Below, one piece after another: positions 38,283-47,077 of a stretch of DNA of 50,760 nt. The DNA is from an uncultured Megasphaera sp. (lineage in GTDB: Bacteria > Bacillota > Negativicutes > Veillonellales > Megasphaeraceae): NCBI GenBank assembly GCA_934202965.1, contig CAKPYN010000017.1:1-50760 (forward strand), in the 5' to 3' direction. A program made the position numbers and the translations under genes. How positions within the stretch are numbered: the stretch's first letter is position 1; each line of letters starts with the position of its first letter. A model generated the notes under the pieces. That model saw only the letters and a list, made by a program, of their open reading frames with translations. It ran no database searches and was not told the origin of the DNA.

Positions 38283-38714
38283 ATGGCATTCGGGATAAAC
38301 CTACACCGCATCGTTCGCGGCACCATCGAGAGCATTCACGGCGATGAAGAATGTCAGATCTATCAAGCGTGCGGGCAAAAAAATATAAAGGGTAAAGTAC
38401 ATCCTATTTATCAACCGCCAGTTGATGCCCGCATTAATTTTCAACCTCTTGATAGTCAAGCTTTGCAGCATCTTGAAGCCGTTGGCGATACGTCTACAAA
38501 CATACAGGCGTTTTTATATTCCAACAAATCCTACCCAGTGGCTGGAATAAAGCGCATCCCTATCGCACGAGGCGGCGATTATATTCAGCGCGAGAACGGC
38601 GAATGGTTTAAAATAACCGCCGTGTTTGAGGACTGGTCGCAGGATGGATGGATAAACGTCGGGCTGAATCAGCAGCAGGACGGACCCGACTTGACGTATT
38701 CGGAAGGTGAATAA
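38283..38714 (+). CDS. Phage neck/collar protein of unknown family
   Basis: The 143-aa protein (INLHRIVRGTIESIHGDEEC, NIQAFLYSNKSYPVAGIKRI, IARGGDYIQRENGEWFKITA) has the feel of collar proteins located between gp10-like and tail-terminator genes. The family is not certain. Confidence 0.55.
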   Translation: MAFGINLHRIVRGTIESIHGDEECQIYQACGQKNIKGKVHPIYQPPVDARINFQPLDSQALQHLEAVGDTSTNIQAFLYSNKSYPVAGIKRIPIARGGDYIQRENGEWFKITAVFEDWSQDGWINVGLNQQQDGPDLTYSEGE

Positions 38715-38715
38715 A

Positions 38716-39249
38716 ATGCAAGTACTCGAAGCCGTTAATGATTTTTTATTAACATACGCGGAAGACCTCAAGCAAGATTATTTATTTTGGGGCTATCAAA
38801 ACAATATGGCACTCCCGCCACATGATAATTATGTTGTCATATCCGTAACAACGACCCGGCGCATTGGAACTAACATCACCGACTACGACGAGTCGGAGCA
38901 ATCTATATACGGCATGTCAACGCTTCGTGAATATGTTGTTGCTATTGATTTTTGCAATGAAGAATATGAGCCGGCAATGGATCTTGCAACACGAATTGAA
39001 ACCATCGCAACTAGCGCGATAGGAGTTAAGTTTTTTAAAGAAAAAGGTATGAGTTTGGCATACTGTGAAGATGCCGATGCACTGCCTTTTGTTGGCGTCG
39101 ATGAGGATTATATCCAGCGGTTTAGAGTGAGCCTGCACATAACCAATACTATAAGAAACAAGGTTAAGCAGGAATACGCCGAAGAGGTTAATTTTTACAA
39201 TGAAAAAAGTAGAATCGAAAACGTTGATGTACATCATAAACCCAAATAA
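38716..39249 (+). CDS. Tail terminator-like protein
   Basis: The 177-aa protein (WGYQNNMALPPHDNYVVISV, TTTRRIGTN, MSTLREYVVAIDFCNEEYEP, FRVSLHITNTI) matches the neck or tail terminator proteins that precede DUF3383 sheaths. It caps the tube and binds the neck. The ATG has AAGGTG upstream. Confidence 0.7.
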   Translation: MQVLEAVNDFLLTYAEDLKQDYLFWGYQNNMALPPHDNYVVISVTTTRRIGTNITDYDESEQSIYGMSTLREYVVAIDFCNEEYEPAMDLATRIETIATSAIGVKFFKEKGMSLAYCEDADALPFVGVDEDYIQRFRVSLHITNTIRNKVKQEYAEEVNFYNEKSRIENVDVHHKPK

Positions 39250-39264
39250 AGGGGGTATTTAAAA

Positions 39265-40737
39265 ATGGCAATTAGTGCAAGTCAAATTGTAAACGTTTAT
39301 CCAAGAATAGTTACAACGGGATCGAACGATTTAGAATTTTCGGGGTTATTTTTAACTAAAAATAAATTGGCCGTATATCCAAGAACACTTACTTTTTCAA
39401 GCGCTAAAATGGTTGGTCAATATTTTGGCATGGATAGCGATGAATATAAAACAGCTGTTCAATATTTCCAAGGCTATGACAATAGCTTTAAGAAACCACT
39501 GCGCATTCATTTTTCACGGCTGGCGACAGAAGATATTGCAGCTTTTCTTATCGGCGGTCAAGCTGGCGATGTAAAAGATTTGAAAGCAGTTAAAACCGGC
39601 ACGCTGTCTATGACAATCGATGGAAAAGCGGTAACCGCAAACGGTCTTGATTTAAGCACTATTAACACACAGAGCGACGCAGCGACGATTATTCAAGGTA
39701 AGTTGACCGGCACGACGGTTGTATATAACAGCCTGCTCAATGCGTTTATCGTGACAAGCGCAACAACCGGCGATAAATCATCTGTCAGTTATGCAACAGG
39801 AACGGCGGCGGATGCATTGGGGTTGTCGCAGGAAAAAGGCGCAGTCATCAGCGAAGGAACAAAAGCTCTTGACCCTTCCACATTGATGGAAACCATCGTA
39901 GACAAAACGGAAAATTGGGTAAGCTTTACGACGTTGACGGAAGCCGACGACGATACTGTTCTTGGCTTTGCGAAATGGACAAGCAGTAAAAACTGTGACT
40001 ATATGTATTGCCCATGGACGACGAAAGCCGTTGATGTAAGCACGGCATCCGGAACAAACCTGCCGAAAAAATTAAAAGAAGCTAACTATGACGGCGTTGC
40101 TCTTTCCTACGGCGGTCTTGATGTTGCTACGCTCATCATGAGCATTGGTGCCTGCATTGATTGGGACCGACAAAACGGCCTCGTCGATTGGGCGTTCAAA
40201 TCGCAGGACGGCATGGCGGCAAGCGTAACGGATAATAAAACCGCGTATGCGTGCGAAGAATTACGAGTTAATTTTTACGGTAAATTTGCAACGCGAAACG
40301 ACCAATTTATTCAGCTTTATGAAGGTTCGCTCGTTGGCGGCGACCACGGTTATATTGATGCGTACATGGGCCATTTGTGGCTGCGTAATGCATTGCAAGT
40401 ATCAATTATGGATGGTTTAAAAAATACGCCGCGCGTGCCGTATCTCGATGAAGGGTATACATTTATTCGAGCATGGTGCATGGACCCGATTAATAAAGCT
40501 ATGACAAACGGTATTATTCAGGCTGGCGTTTCGCTCAGTGAAAGCCAAAAATCCGAATTGTTTAATGAAATCGGCTCCGACCAGTCAGCAACACTTAGCA
40601 CGAATGGATATTATTTACAAATCAGCGACCCCGGCGCAAAGGCAAGAGGTCAAAGAAAATCGCCCATCTTGGGACTTTGGTACACGTACGGCGGCTCTGT
40701 TCATAAAGTCGATTTGCCAGTAACGCTGGTCGAATAG
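39265..40737 (+). CDS. Tail sheath protein (DUF3383)
   Basis: The 490-aa protein has the DUF3383 features: IVNVYPRIVTTGSNDLEFSG, SSAKMVGQYFG, an insertion domain (130-190), NYDGVALSYGGLDVATLIMS, KTAYACEELRVNFYGKFATR and VPYLDEGYTFIRAWCMDPI. It marks the phage as contractile. AAAGGGGG precedes the ATG. Confidence 0.9.
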   Translation: MAISASQIVNVYPRIVTTGSNDLEFSGLFLTKNKLAVYPRTLTFSSAKMVGQYFGMDSDEYKTAVQYFQGYDNSFKKPLRIHFSRLATEDIAAFLIGGQAGDVKDLKAVKTGTLSMTIDGKAVTANGLDLSTINTQSDAATIIQGKLTGTTVVYNSLLNAFIVTSATTGDKSSVSYATGTAADALGLSQEKGAVISEGTKALDPSTLMETIVDKTENWVSFTTLTEADDDTVLGFAKWTSSKNCDYMYCPWTTKAVDVSTASGTNLPKKLKEANYDGVALSYGGLDVATLIMSIGACIDWDRQNGLVDWAFKSQDGMAASVTDNKTAYACEELRVNFYGKFATRNDQFIQLYEGSLVGGDHGYIDAYMGHLWLRNALQVSIMDGLKNTPRVPYLDEGYTFIRAWCMDPINKAMTNGIIQAGVSLSESQKSELFNEIGSDQSATLSTNGYYLQISDPGAKARGQRKSPILGLWYTYGGSVHKVDLPVTLVE

Positions 40738-40751
40738 GAGAGTGATACACA

Positions 40752-41228
40752 ATGGGAAGAGATATTACAGCGTCGAATGCAACGGCGATATTGACAGTTG
40801 AAAGCCTGTTTCCAAATGGGTTTAAATTGCAACAGTTTTCAACGGATACATTCGCAAGTACAAGCGACGATACATATGCAGAGACACGCATGGGCATAGA
40901 TTTACAGATGGTAGCAGGCTATGTTGATCAGATTAAGACAGTCACAATTACGCTTGAACCGTCCAGTCCGAGCGTCGTCAATATGAATCACATCATCGCA
41001 GCGTCGAGAGCGAATAAACGTATCTATTTATGTCAACTCTTGATTTCGCTGCCTAGCATTTCCCGCGGGTATCAATACACTAACGGCGTATTGAAAACCG
41101 GGAAATTCATGCCGGATATTAAGAAAGTCCTGGATCCGATTCAGTACACGTTCGATTTTGAAAAAGTCAAATCCATGGACATTTCGGCAGCCGGCATTGC
41201 ATCGACGATTATCGGAAATTTCACATAA
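40752..41228 (+). CDS. Tail tube protein
   Basis: A 158-aa beta-rich protein (QMVAGYVDQIKTVTITLEPS, SPSVVNMNHIIAASRANKRI, FDFEKVKSMDISAAGIAS) directly after the sheath, the position and size of contractile-tail tube proteins. The call is mainly by context. Confidence 0.7.
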   Translation: MGRDITASNATAILTVESLFPNGFKLQQFSTDTFASTSDDTYAETRMGIDLQMVAGYVDQIKTVTITLEPSSPSVVNMNHIIAASRANKRIYLCQLLISLPSISRGYQYTNGVLKTGKFMPDIKKVLDPIQYTFDFEKVKSMDISAAGIASTIIGNFT

Positions 41229-41244
41229 TTGAGGAGCTAAACCA

Positions 41245-41775
41245 ATGAGAAAAATTAATTATATTACGCTGCAAGACGGCGGCGAAGGAAAAACATTTCA
41301 GGTGCAGCAGATGTCGGCGCTGCATCTTGAAAGCTGGATTAACCGGCTGTTGATTATGCTAGCCGGGAAAGACGGCACACAGAAAATGTTATCCAAGGCA
41401 GATTTTAATAGCCTGGCAAGTAAACTCAAAGGCGGCATTGCCAACGTAGAGAGCCAGTTTACTAATCTGCCAGTGGATAAGGTTATCAGTAACATTTTGT
41501 CTTTACTTGGCTCTTTAGACTATGGAAAAGTGGAACCGCTTTATAACGAACTTTTGACATGCTGCGCATATGTACCGAATCCGGATAACCGCACATTTAT
41601 CAACCCGCTTGATGTACAAAACGTAGATGCGATTATCTCTGATGTCAAAACACTGTACATGTTGCGCTTGGAAGCATTAAAGATTAACTTTAGTTTTTTC
41701 GCGGGCGGGGACAGCTCCCCGAAAACCACTCACGGCAAAAAGCAAATTACCATCAAGAAGACTATCAAAACGTAA
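41245..41775 (+). CDS. Tail assembly chaperone, upstream (G-like) part
   Basis: The 176-aa protein (MSALHLESWINRLLIMLAG, SLLGSLDYGKVEPLYNELLT, CCAYVPNPDNRTFIN) is a phage tail assembly chaperone. It ends in a lysine-rich tail. In the -1 frame the coding continues without stop into the next short frame, so a longer G-T product is expected, as in lambda. Confidence 0.75.
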   Translation: MRKINYITLQDGGEGKTFQVQQMSALHLESWINRLLIMLAGKDGTQKMLSKADFNSLASKLKGGIANVESQFTNLPVDKVISNILSLLGSLDYGKVEPLYNELLTCCAYVPNPDNRTFINPLDVQNVDAIISDVKTLYMLRLEALKINFSFFAGGDSSPKTTHGKKQITIKKTIKT

Positions 41776-41783
41776 CCGGCAGA

Positions 41784-41942
41784 GTGGGTATTGTCGTATC
41801 TAAACGATTGGCGACGCTGCATGAGCTGGAAACCGTTTACAGCTACGAGGATTTACTGGATTTATACGAGATTGTCTATATTGATAATCTCAATGAGCAA
41901 TACGCAATGGACGAGGTGAGCAGAAACTATGGCAAAGGGTGA
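41784..41942 (+). CDS. Tail assembly chaperone, frameshift extension (T-like)
   Basis: This 52-residue frame (VGIVVSKRLATLHELETVYS then YEDLLDLYEIVYIDNLNEQY) is open upstream in the same phase to well before 41730 and has no ribosome site of its own. It resembles T extensions of tail chaperones. The likely -1 slip site is C-AAA-AAG at 41736-41742. It overlaps the tape measure start by 14 bases. Confidence 0.65.
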   Translation: MGIVVSKRLATLHELETVYSYEDLLDLYEIVYIDNLNEQYAMDEVSRNYGKG

Positions 41943-43623
41943 GACGATCGGCGAATTTTTAATTGGCTTGGGAATTGACCCGTCTGGAATTGACAAAGGA
42001 CTAAATAAAGCGGTATCGGGGATCCAAGGTTCGCTCAAAGGCCTTGTTAGTAAAATCGCTCTGCCGGTTTTTGCTGCTTTTACCAGTGGCGACTTTTTAA
42101 CAAAAATGATAGGCGATACCGCCAACACCGCTAAATTATCTAATGCGCTCGGCATGGACATTGGTACGCTGGATGCTTGGCAGCAGTCAGCAGAGCTGGC
42201 AGGCATGGAAGCCTCACAAATGGGCGAAACATTCAAAGGATTGAATGACAATATCATGGCAGTTGCGACGACGGGCCGCGGGCCAATGAACGCTATGATA
42301 AAAAATGGTTTGGTGCCGGATATTCGGGACGCCAATGGCAACGTCAAGAAAGCATCAGACTATATTTTTGAGTTAGCCGATTCCATGAAAATGTTGGCAG
42401 ATAGCGGACGCAAGCAAGAAGCCATGGGTATTATGTCACGCTTGGGAATTAGCGACGTGAAAATGCAGGGCTTTATTATGCAAGGTCGAGCAGCTTTGCA
42501 ACAGACTATTCAGCAGCGTAAAGAGGCCGGCGTACTCACCGATGAAGATAAAAAGCTTGCGGCGGTCATGGGTGATGTAAACAAACTGAATAAAGATTTG
42601 TATGTGCAACTCAGAAATTATCTGCGTCCCATAATGCGTGTGGTATTAACATTATATTCCCGAATGGTTGGCGTTCTTAAACAAGTCATGAAACATATTC
42701 GTGTATTTATTCCGCTTATTATTGCTTACGCGGCAAAACTTGGTATAGCAAGATTAGCCGCGTTGAATTTTTTTAAAGCGTTTACAGTTGCAAGGTTTGC
42801 ACGAATGGGAGCAGCAATTAAAGCGTTCATGCTCAATCCATTCAATATGTTCTTAATTCTTCTTGTGCTTGCCGGCCTTGCACTGGATGACTTCCTCACA
42901 TGGATGGAAGGCGGCGAGTCTCAATTCGGTGATTTCTGGACTAAGATTTTCGGCAGCCCAGAAGAAGCACAGAAATGGTGGGACAGTGTAAAAGAGGGAG
43001 CCAAAAACGTACTTGATGCACTAAGCAGTTTACAAGGGCCAATATTAAAAATCGCGGCAGCATTAGCCGGACTTGGTGCCGTTGGGACGGTATTCGGCGG
43101 AATATATTCTTTACTTGCGCCGCTTGCACCGATATTTATGCTAATCGGCAAAGCAATACTTTTCGTCGTGACGAAATTAAACATATGGATGGTTGTTATC
43201 ACGCTTATTATTGCATTTATCATGTTGCTGGCAGAACATTGGGACGAACTAGGCGTACGCATCGGCGAAATTATCGACGGTGTAAAAGAAGCATTCGGCG
43301 AATTTGCTGATGATTGTGAAAACGCATGGGAACGCATCAAACAGGGTGCCAGCGATATGATTAATGGCATTATCTCGTTCTTTGGTAATCTCGTATCAAG
43401 TGCAAGTGATGTTGTCAGCAATATTATTAAATTCTTCTCTGATGGCTGGGATTCCATCGTTTCCGGTGCAAAAGATTTCGTCAATAATATTTTAGATACG
43501 TTTAAACCAATCACGGATAAAATCAGTAGCATCAAAAACAGCGTGTCGAACTACTACGACAACAGCACGAGCAATAACTATGGATTATTTATCCCGACAC
43601 CGGACCCATCGGCGTTATTTTAA
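41929..43623 (+). CDS. Tape measure protein
   Basis: The 564-aa protein has an N-terminal helical part (IGLGIDPSGIDKGLNKAVSG), several hydrophobic segments in the middle (ILLVLAGLALDDFLTWMEGG, LNIWMVVITLIIAFIMLLAE), and amphipathic repeats at the end (DMINGIISFFGNLVSSASDV). It sets tail length and may enter the host membrane on injection. By the usual 1.5 angstrom per residue it implies a short tail, under about 90 nm. Confidence 0.88.
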   Translation: MAKGETIGEFLIGLGIDPSGIDKGLNKAVSGIQGSLKGLVSKIALPVFAAFTSGDFLTKMIGDTANTAKLSNALGMDIGTLDAWQQSAELAGMEASQMGETFKGLNDNIMAVATTGRGPMNAMIKNGLVPDIRDANGNVKKASDYIFELADSMKMLADSGRKQEAMGIMSRLGISDVKMQGFIMQGRAALQQTIQQRKEAGVLTDEDKKLAAVMGDVNKLNKDLYVQLRNYLRPIMRVVLTLYSRMVGVLKQVMKHIRVFIPLIIAYAAKLGIARLAALNFFKAFTVARFARMGAAIKAFMLNPFNMFLILLVLAGLALDDFLTWMEGGESQFGDFWTKIFGSPEEAQKWWDSVKEGAKNVLDALSSLQGPILKIAAALAGLGAVGTVFGGIYSLLAPLAPIFMLIGKAILFVVTKLNIWMVVITLIIAFIMLLAEHWDELGVRIGEIIDGVKEAFGEFADDCENAWERIKQGASDMINGIISFFGNLVSSASDVVSNIIKFFSDGWDSIVSGAKDFVNNILDTFKPITDKISSIKNSVSNYYDNSTSNNYGLFIPTPDPSALF

Positions 43624-43642
43624 TAAAAGGCGGTGATATGAC

Positions 43643-44371
43643 ATGTCGATGTTATGGGACTTTGGGAATAAAGCAAGCGGCATAAACGGCAATAAATCAA
43701 CAGCCTTTTGGAATGACGTTATTTATCCGGATAGCCGGGATATGTATTTTGCAAAGCGCACAACGTGGATGTTTTCCGACGGTGTTCTCCCAACAGCAAT
43801 TATTATCACGATGTCGATGAAGGACGGCGGCACGGTTGTATCTGGACCCGTCGAAGAGGGTTCATTCGCAAGTTACAACAAAACGACAGACCCGTTCGAA
43901 ATATCCGCAACGCTGGCATTTCAAGGTACGGATACTTATTTACAATCCATTATCACGGACTTAAAGACATTAAAAAACAGCGTAACGACATTCTCGATTA
44001 TTACGCCGTACGAAGAGTATAAAAGCATGACGCTGGAAAGCTATTCATATGAATATTCACTGGATAAAGGCCTGGGAATTTTGTATATCGATGCCGAGTT
44101 TAAAGAGATACGCGAAATCATGCTGTCATATACTAAGCAACAATATATCCCGGTTGCCGAAACAAAAACGCCGGATGCAGCCAGTACGGAAGATGCAGGC
44201 AGCGTGCAGGCATCGGCAGATACCGACGGTGGCAGTGATGATTCGTCGGGAGATGCTGGCGGTGATGATTCGGGCGGCGACTATGGCGGCGGCGATTACG
44301 GCGGCGCCAGCTCACAGCCGGAAACACAGAAATCCGCAGCAAAACAAATTGCAGAAGCCCTCGGCTTTTAA
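43643..44371 (+). CDS. Tail/baseplate protein (DUF6046-like)
   Basis: The 242-aa protein has a folded N-terminal 170 residues (YFAKRTTWMFSDGVLPTAII, SGPVEEGSFASYNKTTDPFE, FSIITPYEEYKSMTLESYSY) like baseplate proteins following tape measures. A low-complexity, Gly/Asp/Ser-rich tail (DGGSDDSSGDAGGDDSGGDY) follows. The tail is probably disordered. Confidence 0.6.
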   Translation: MSMLWDFGNKASGINGNKSTAFWNDVIYPDSRDMYFAKRTTWMFSDGVLPTAIIITMSMKDGGTVVSGPVEEGSFASYNKTTDPFEISATLAFQGTDTYLQSIITDLKTLKNSVTTFSIITPYEEYKSMTLESYSYEYSLDKGLGILYIDAEFKEIREIMLSYTKQQYIPVAETKTPDAASTEDAGSVQASADTDGGSDDSSGDAGGDDSGGDYGGGDYGGASSQPETQKSAAKQIAEALGF

Positions 44372-44383
44372 GGAGATATAAAA

Positions 44384-44704
44384 ATGGTTACAATTCCGAT
44401 AAAAAAAAGCCCCAATCAAAGTTTATCAACCGTCCTCGATTCGCAGAACTGCAAGATACACATCTACCAGCGCGGCGAGTACATGTATTTTGATTTGACG
44501 GTAAACGGCAAATCAATTCGTACCGGCATGATGATCTTGTCAGGCGTCAGCTTGATTGATTTTAATACGCCACACTTTTCTGGTCTGCTGTTCTTCTTTG
44601 ACAAAACAGGGAAAAATGGCGTGCCGTACTATACAGAATTAGGCAGCCGCTACCAGCTTTTGTATTTCACAAAAGAAGAAATAGACAAGCTAAAAGAGGA
44701 GTGA
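44384..44704 (+). CDS. Baseplate plug-like protein (DUF6983 / gp18-like)
   Basis: The 106-aa beta-rich protein (CKIHIYQRGEYMYFDLTVNG, RTGMMILSGVSLIDFNTPHF, GLLFFFDKTG) resembles the small plug domain proteins of simple contractile baseplates (Pam3 gp18 type). It is located before the hub gene, as expected. Confidence 0.65.
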   Translation: MVTIPIKKSPNQSLSTVLDSQNCKIHIYQRGEYMYFDLTVNGKSIRTGMMILSGVSLIDFNTPHFSGLLFFFDKTGKNGVPYYTELGSRYQLLYFTKEEIDKLKEE

Positions 44705-44709
44705 TGTAG

Positions 44710-46050
44710 ATGCCGCTGTATTCCGTAAAGACTATACGTATTACGATACAAATGCGTAAAGGGCAATTCAATGAAAAGGACTTTGAGGGCAAGAGCGAAG
44801 AAGAAAAGAAAAAAATAGAATCGCAAAATACCGTCGTCATTGAAGGGCTGCCGACGCAGGTCGGTATCACGAAACAGGGCGGCGATGACCCTAACACGGC
44901 GCATGTGATTATAAAAAACATGAGCATCGAGAATGTAAAGAAGCTCACCACACTGGCGTTCAAGCAGTTAGAAGTCAACAATAACTATATACAAATCGAT
45001 GTAGGCAATAAAGGCGACCAAACACTTGCAACGGCATTTGCAGGCGAAATAACAAAAGCCGTGCCGCAAATTGACAGCTCTGCAACGCTTTCACTTTCCA
45101 TTGATGCGAGTGCCGGTTATTATGCTTCACTTATTGCAGCCCCGCCGTTATCGGTTAATGGAACTACATCTATAGAAAGCCTGCTCGCACAATGGGCAGA
45201 GGAAGCGAAATACAAGTACGAAAACAAAGGCGTGCAGGGAACTGTGGAAAATGCCGTATTTTTGGGAAGCCCAATAAAAAAATGTCAAACATTAGCCCAT
45301 CAGTATGACTTTGATTTGCTTATCGACGATGGAAAAATCACGTCACAGCCGTGGAATGCACCGGCAGATGGCGAGATTCCGTTGATTGCCAATTACAGCG
45401 GCCTGCTTGGCTATCCGTCTTTTTCTGACAGCGGCATATCTTTCACCTGCATTTTTAACGACAAGATAAAAGTGGGCGGGATTGTAAGCTTGCAATCTAT
45501 CCTGCCGTGGGCTACGGCAGAATGGCAGGTAACTAAAGTAGAACATCAGCTATCGGCGTTTGACAACAGCGGCCGATGGGAAACCAACGTGGATGCCGTC
45601 GTTCCAGGTACAGAACCGAAGAACAAAAAGAAGAAAACAGGCACAGCGGCAACCGGTTCGGGAAGTCTGAATGTTGATGACGGACTGGCACAGGGCTTCG
45701 CCGCATGGAATGGTGTCACGATGGATAACGGCACGGAAGGATGCGCCGAAGCCGTTGGGAAAATCGGCTCGTACTATTCACCGTTTTTAGCGCAGGAATG
45801 CAGAAACGGCGTTGTATCCGTACCGACAATGATAACAGATGCCGGGGACAAGTTCATTCCTTTTAGTGAAGCAAACCTTGCTAAAGGTGATGTTATCGTA
45901 TACGGCGGCGATGAACACGTAGTTATTTATGACGGCGCAGGCGGTTATGTTGGTAACAGCTCAAGTCAAAACATGGTTGTTCATGGCGGTAATTTTTATA
46001 GCATGGGAAGCTTACAGCCGACGGGGATTATCAAGACAAGCGAGTTTTAG
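44710..46050 (+). CDS. Baseplate hub with C-terminal NlpC/P60-like domain
   Basis: The 446-aa protein has an N-terminal gpD/gp27-like hub (residues 1-300: IRITIQMRKGQFNEKDF, LAQWAEEAKYKYENKGV, VGGIVSLQSILPWATAEWQV), a lysine-rich linker (KNKKKKTG), and a C-terminal domain with C345 (GCAEAVGKIG), LAKGDVIVYGGDEHVVIYDG with H403, and GYVGNSSS. The Cys-His spacing fits an NlpC/P60-type peptidoglycan hydrolase that would open the wall during injection. Confidence 0.8.
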   Translation: MPLYSVKTIRITIQMRKGQFNEKDFEGKSEEEKKKIESQNTVVIEGLPTQVGITKQGGDDPNTAHVIIKNMSIENVKKLTTLAFKQLEVNNNYIQIDVGNKGDQTLATAFAGEITKAVPQIDSSATLSLSIDASAGYYASLIAAPPLSVNGTTSIESLLAQWAEEAKYKYENKGVQGTVENAVFLGSPIKKCQTLAHQYDFDLLIDDGKITSQPWNAPADGEIPLIANYSGLLGYPSFSDSGISFTCIFNDKIKVGGIVSLQSILPWATAEWQVTKVEHQLSAFDNSGRWETNVDAVVPGTEPKNKKKKTGTAATGSGSLNVDDGLAQGFAAWNGVTMDNGTEGCAEAVGKIGSYYSPFLAQECRNGVVSVPTMITDAGDKFIPFSEANLAKGDVIVYGGDEHVVIYDGAGGYVGNSSSQNMVVHGGNFYSMGSLQPTGIIKTSEF

Positions 46051-46061
46051 GAGTGGTCAAT

Positions 46062-46685
46062 ATGGCAGAGGAAAACAATCGTAACGGCACAGTAAAAAGC
46101 ACGCGGACGATATACACGACGACGTCGTATAAAAATATCACAGACTACAACATGCAGTCCAAGATAAACGATATTAATACGGCGATGCCGGTCAAGGTCA
46201 TGCGTACCGACGATTGCAGTCATTATGGTTTTGTCGGCTATGTCGATGTGCTGCCGCTCGTCACTGGGGTGTCGGGATTTGGTGAGGCAGTACAGCCTGC
46301 GACGTTGTACCACCTGCCGTATTTTAGAGTACAGGGTGGCACAGCGGCAGTGATTTGTGACCCGCAGGTTGGTGATATTGGACTTGCCGTGTTCTGCCAG
46401 CGTGATACTGCGAATATCACAGCGGGGACGAAAGAACCGCAGCAGCCAAGAAGCGCGCGTAAGTACGACATGGCTGACGGGTTTTATATAGGCGGCTTTT
46501 TAAATAAACCGCCATCGGTATTTATCGAACTCACGCAGGATAGAAAAATTATCATCCAAGCTGCAGGTGGTATTGAAATAAATGGCGATGTAAGAGTAAA
46601 CGGCGATGTCGTGGCAAATGGTATCAGTCTAAAGAACCACACGCACCCCGGCGACAGCGGCGGGACGACAGGAAAACCGAAATAA
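46062..46685 (+). CDS. Baseplate spike protein (gpV / Gp138-like)
   Basis: The 207-aa protein has an OB-fold part (VQGGTAAVICDPQVGDIGLA, VFCQRDTANI) and a C-terminal beta-helix ending IEINGDVRVNGDVVANGISL then KNHTHPGDSGGTTGKP. The HTH-P iron-binding tip is the hallmark of central spikes. The start has AGGAG. Confidence 0.85.
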   Translation: MAEENNRNGTVKSTRTIYTTTSYKNITDYNMQSKINDINTAMPVKVMRTDDCSHYGFVGYVDVLPLVTGVSGFGEAVQPATLYHLPYFRVQGGTAAVICDPQVGDIGLAVFCQRDTANITAGTKEPQQPRSARKYDMADGFYIGGFLNKPPSVFIELTQDRKIIIQAAGGIEINGDVRVNGDVVANGISLKNHTHPGDSGGTTGKPK

Positions 46686-46702
46686 AAAAGGGGGAAATAG
46701 CC

Positions 46703-47062
46703 ATGCCGAGAACACTGGCACTTGACGATAATTGGGATATTACACTTGACGAGATGGGAAACATTGCAGTCTATAACGATGATTATGCTATCGCCCAAAA
46801 TGTGGCCAATGCGGTACGCCTTTTTACAAATGATGCATATTTTAATAAGACGCGCGGTATCCCGCACTATGACGTAGAGCTTGGCAATCCGGCGTTCCCA
46901 TCCCGTAGTGTGTTATATGCACGGATTCGGCAGGCGGCTATAAATGTGTCAGGCGTTACCGATGCCGAAGTAACCCTCGATTTTGATAAATCAACACGCA
47001 CGTACAAAGGCGATATTTATATCACGACAAAAAACAGCACGCAGGTACGCATAGAATTATAA
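46703..47062 (+). CDS. Baseplate protein gp25/gp46-like
   Basis: The 119-aa protein (LALDDNWDITLDEMGNIAVY, AQNVANAVRLFTNDAYFN, GIPHYDVELGNPAFPSRSVL) is the gp25/DUF2634-like wedge protein found before gp47. Confidence 0.8.
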   Translation: MPRTLALDDNWDITLDEMGNIAVYNDDYAIAQNVANAVRLFTNDAYFNKTRGIPHYDVELGNPAFPSRSVLYARIRQAAINVSGVTDAEVTLDFDKSTRTYKGDIYITTKNSTQVRIEL

Positions 47063-47077
47063 AAAGGTGGTGAGAAG

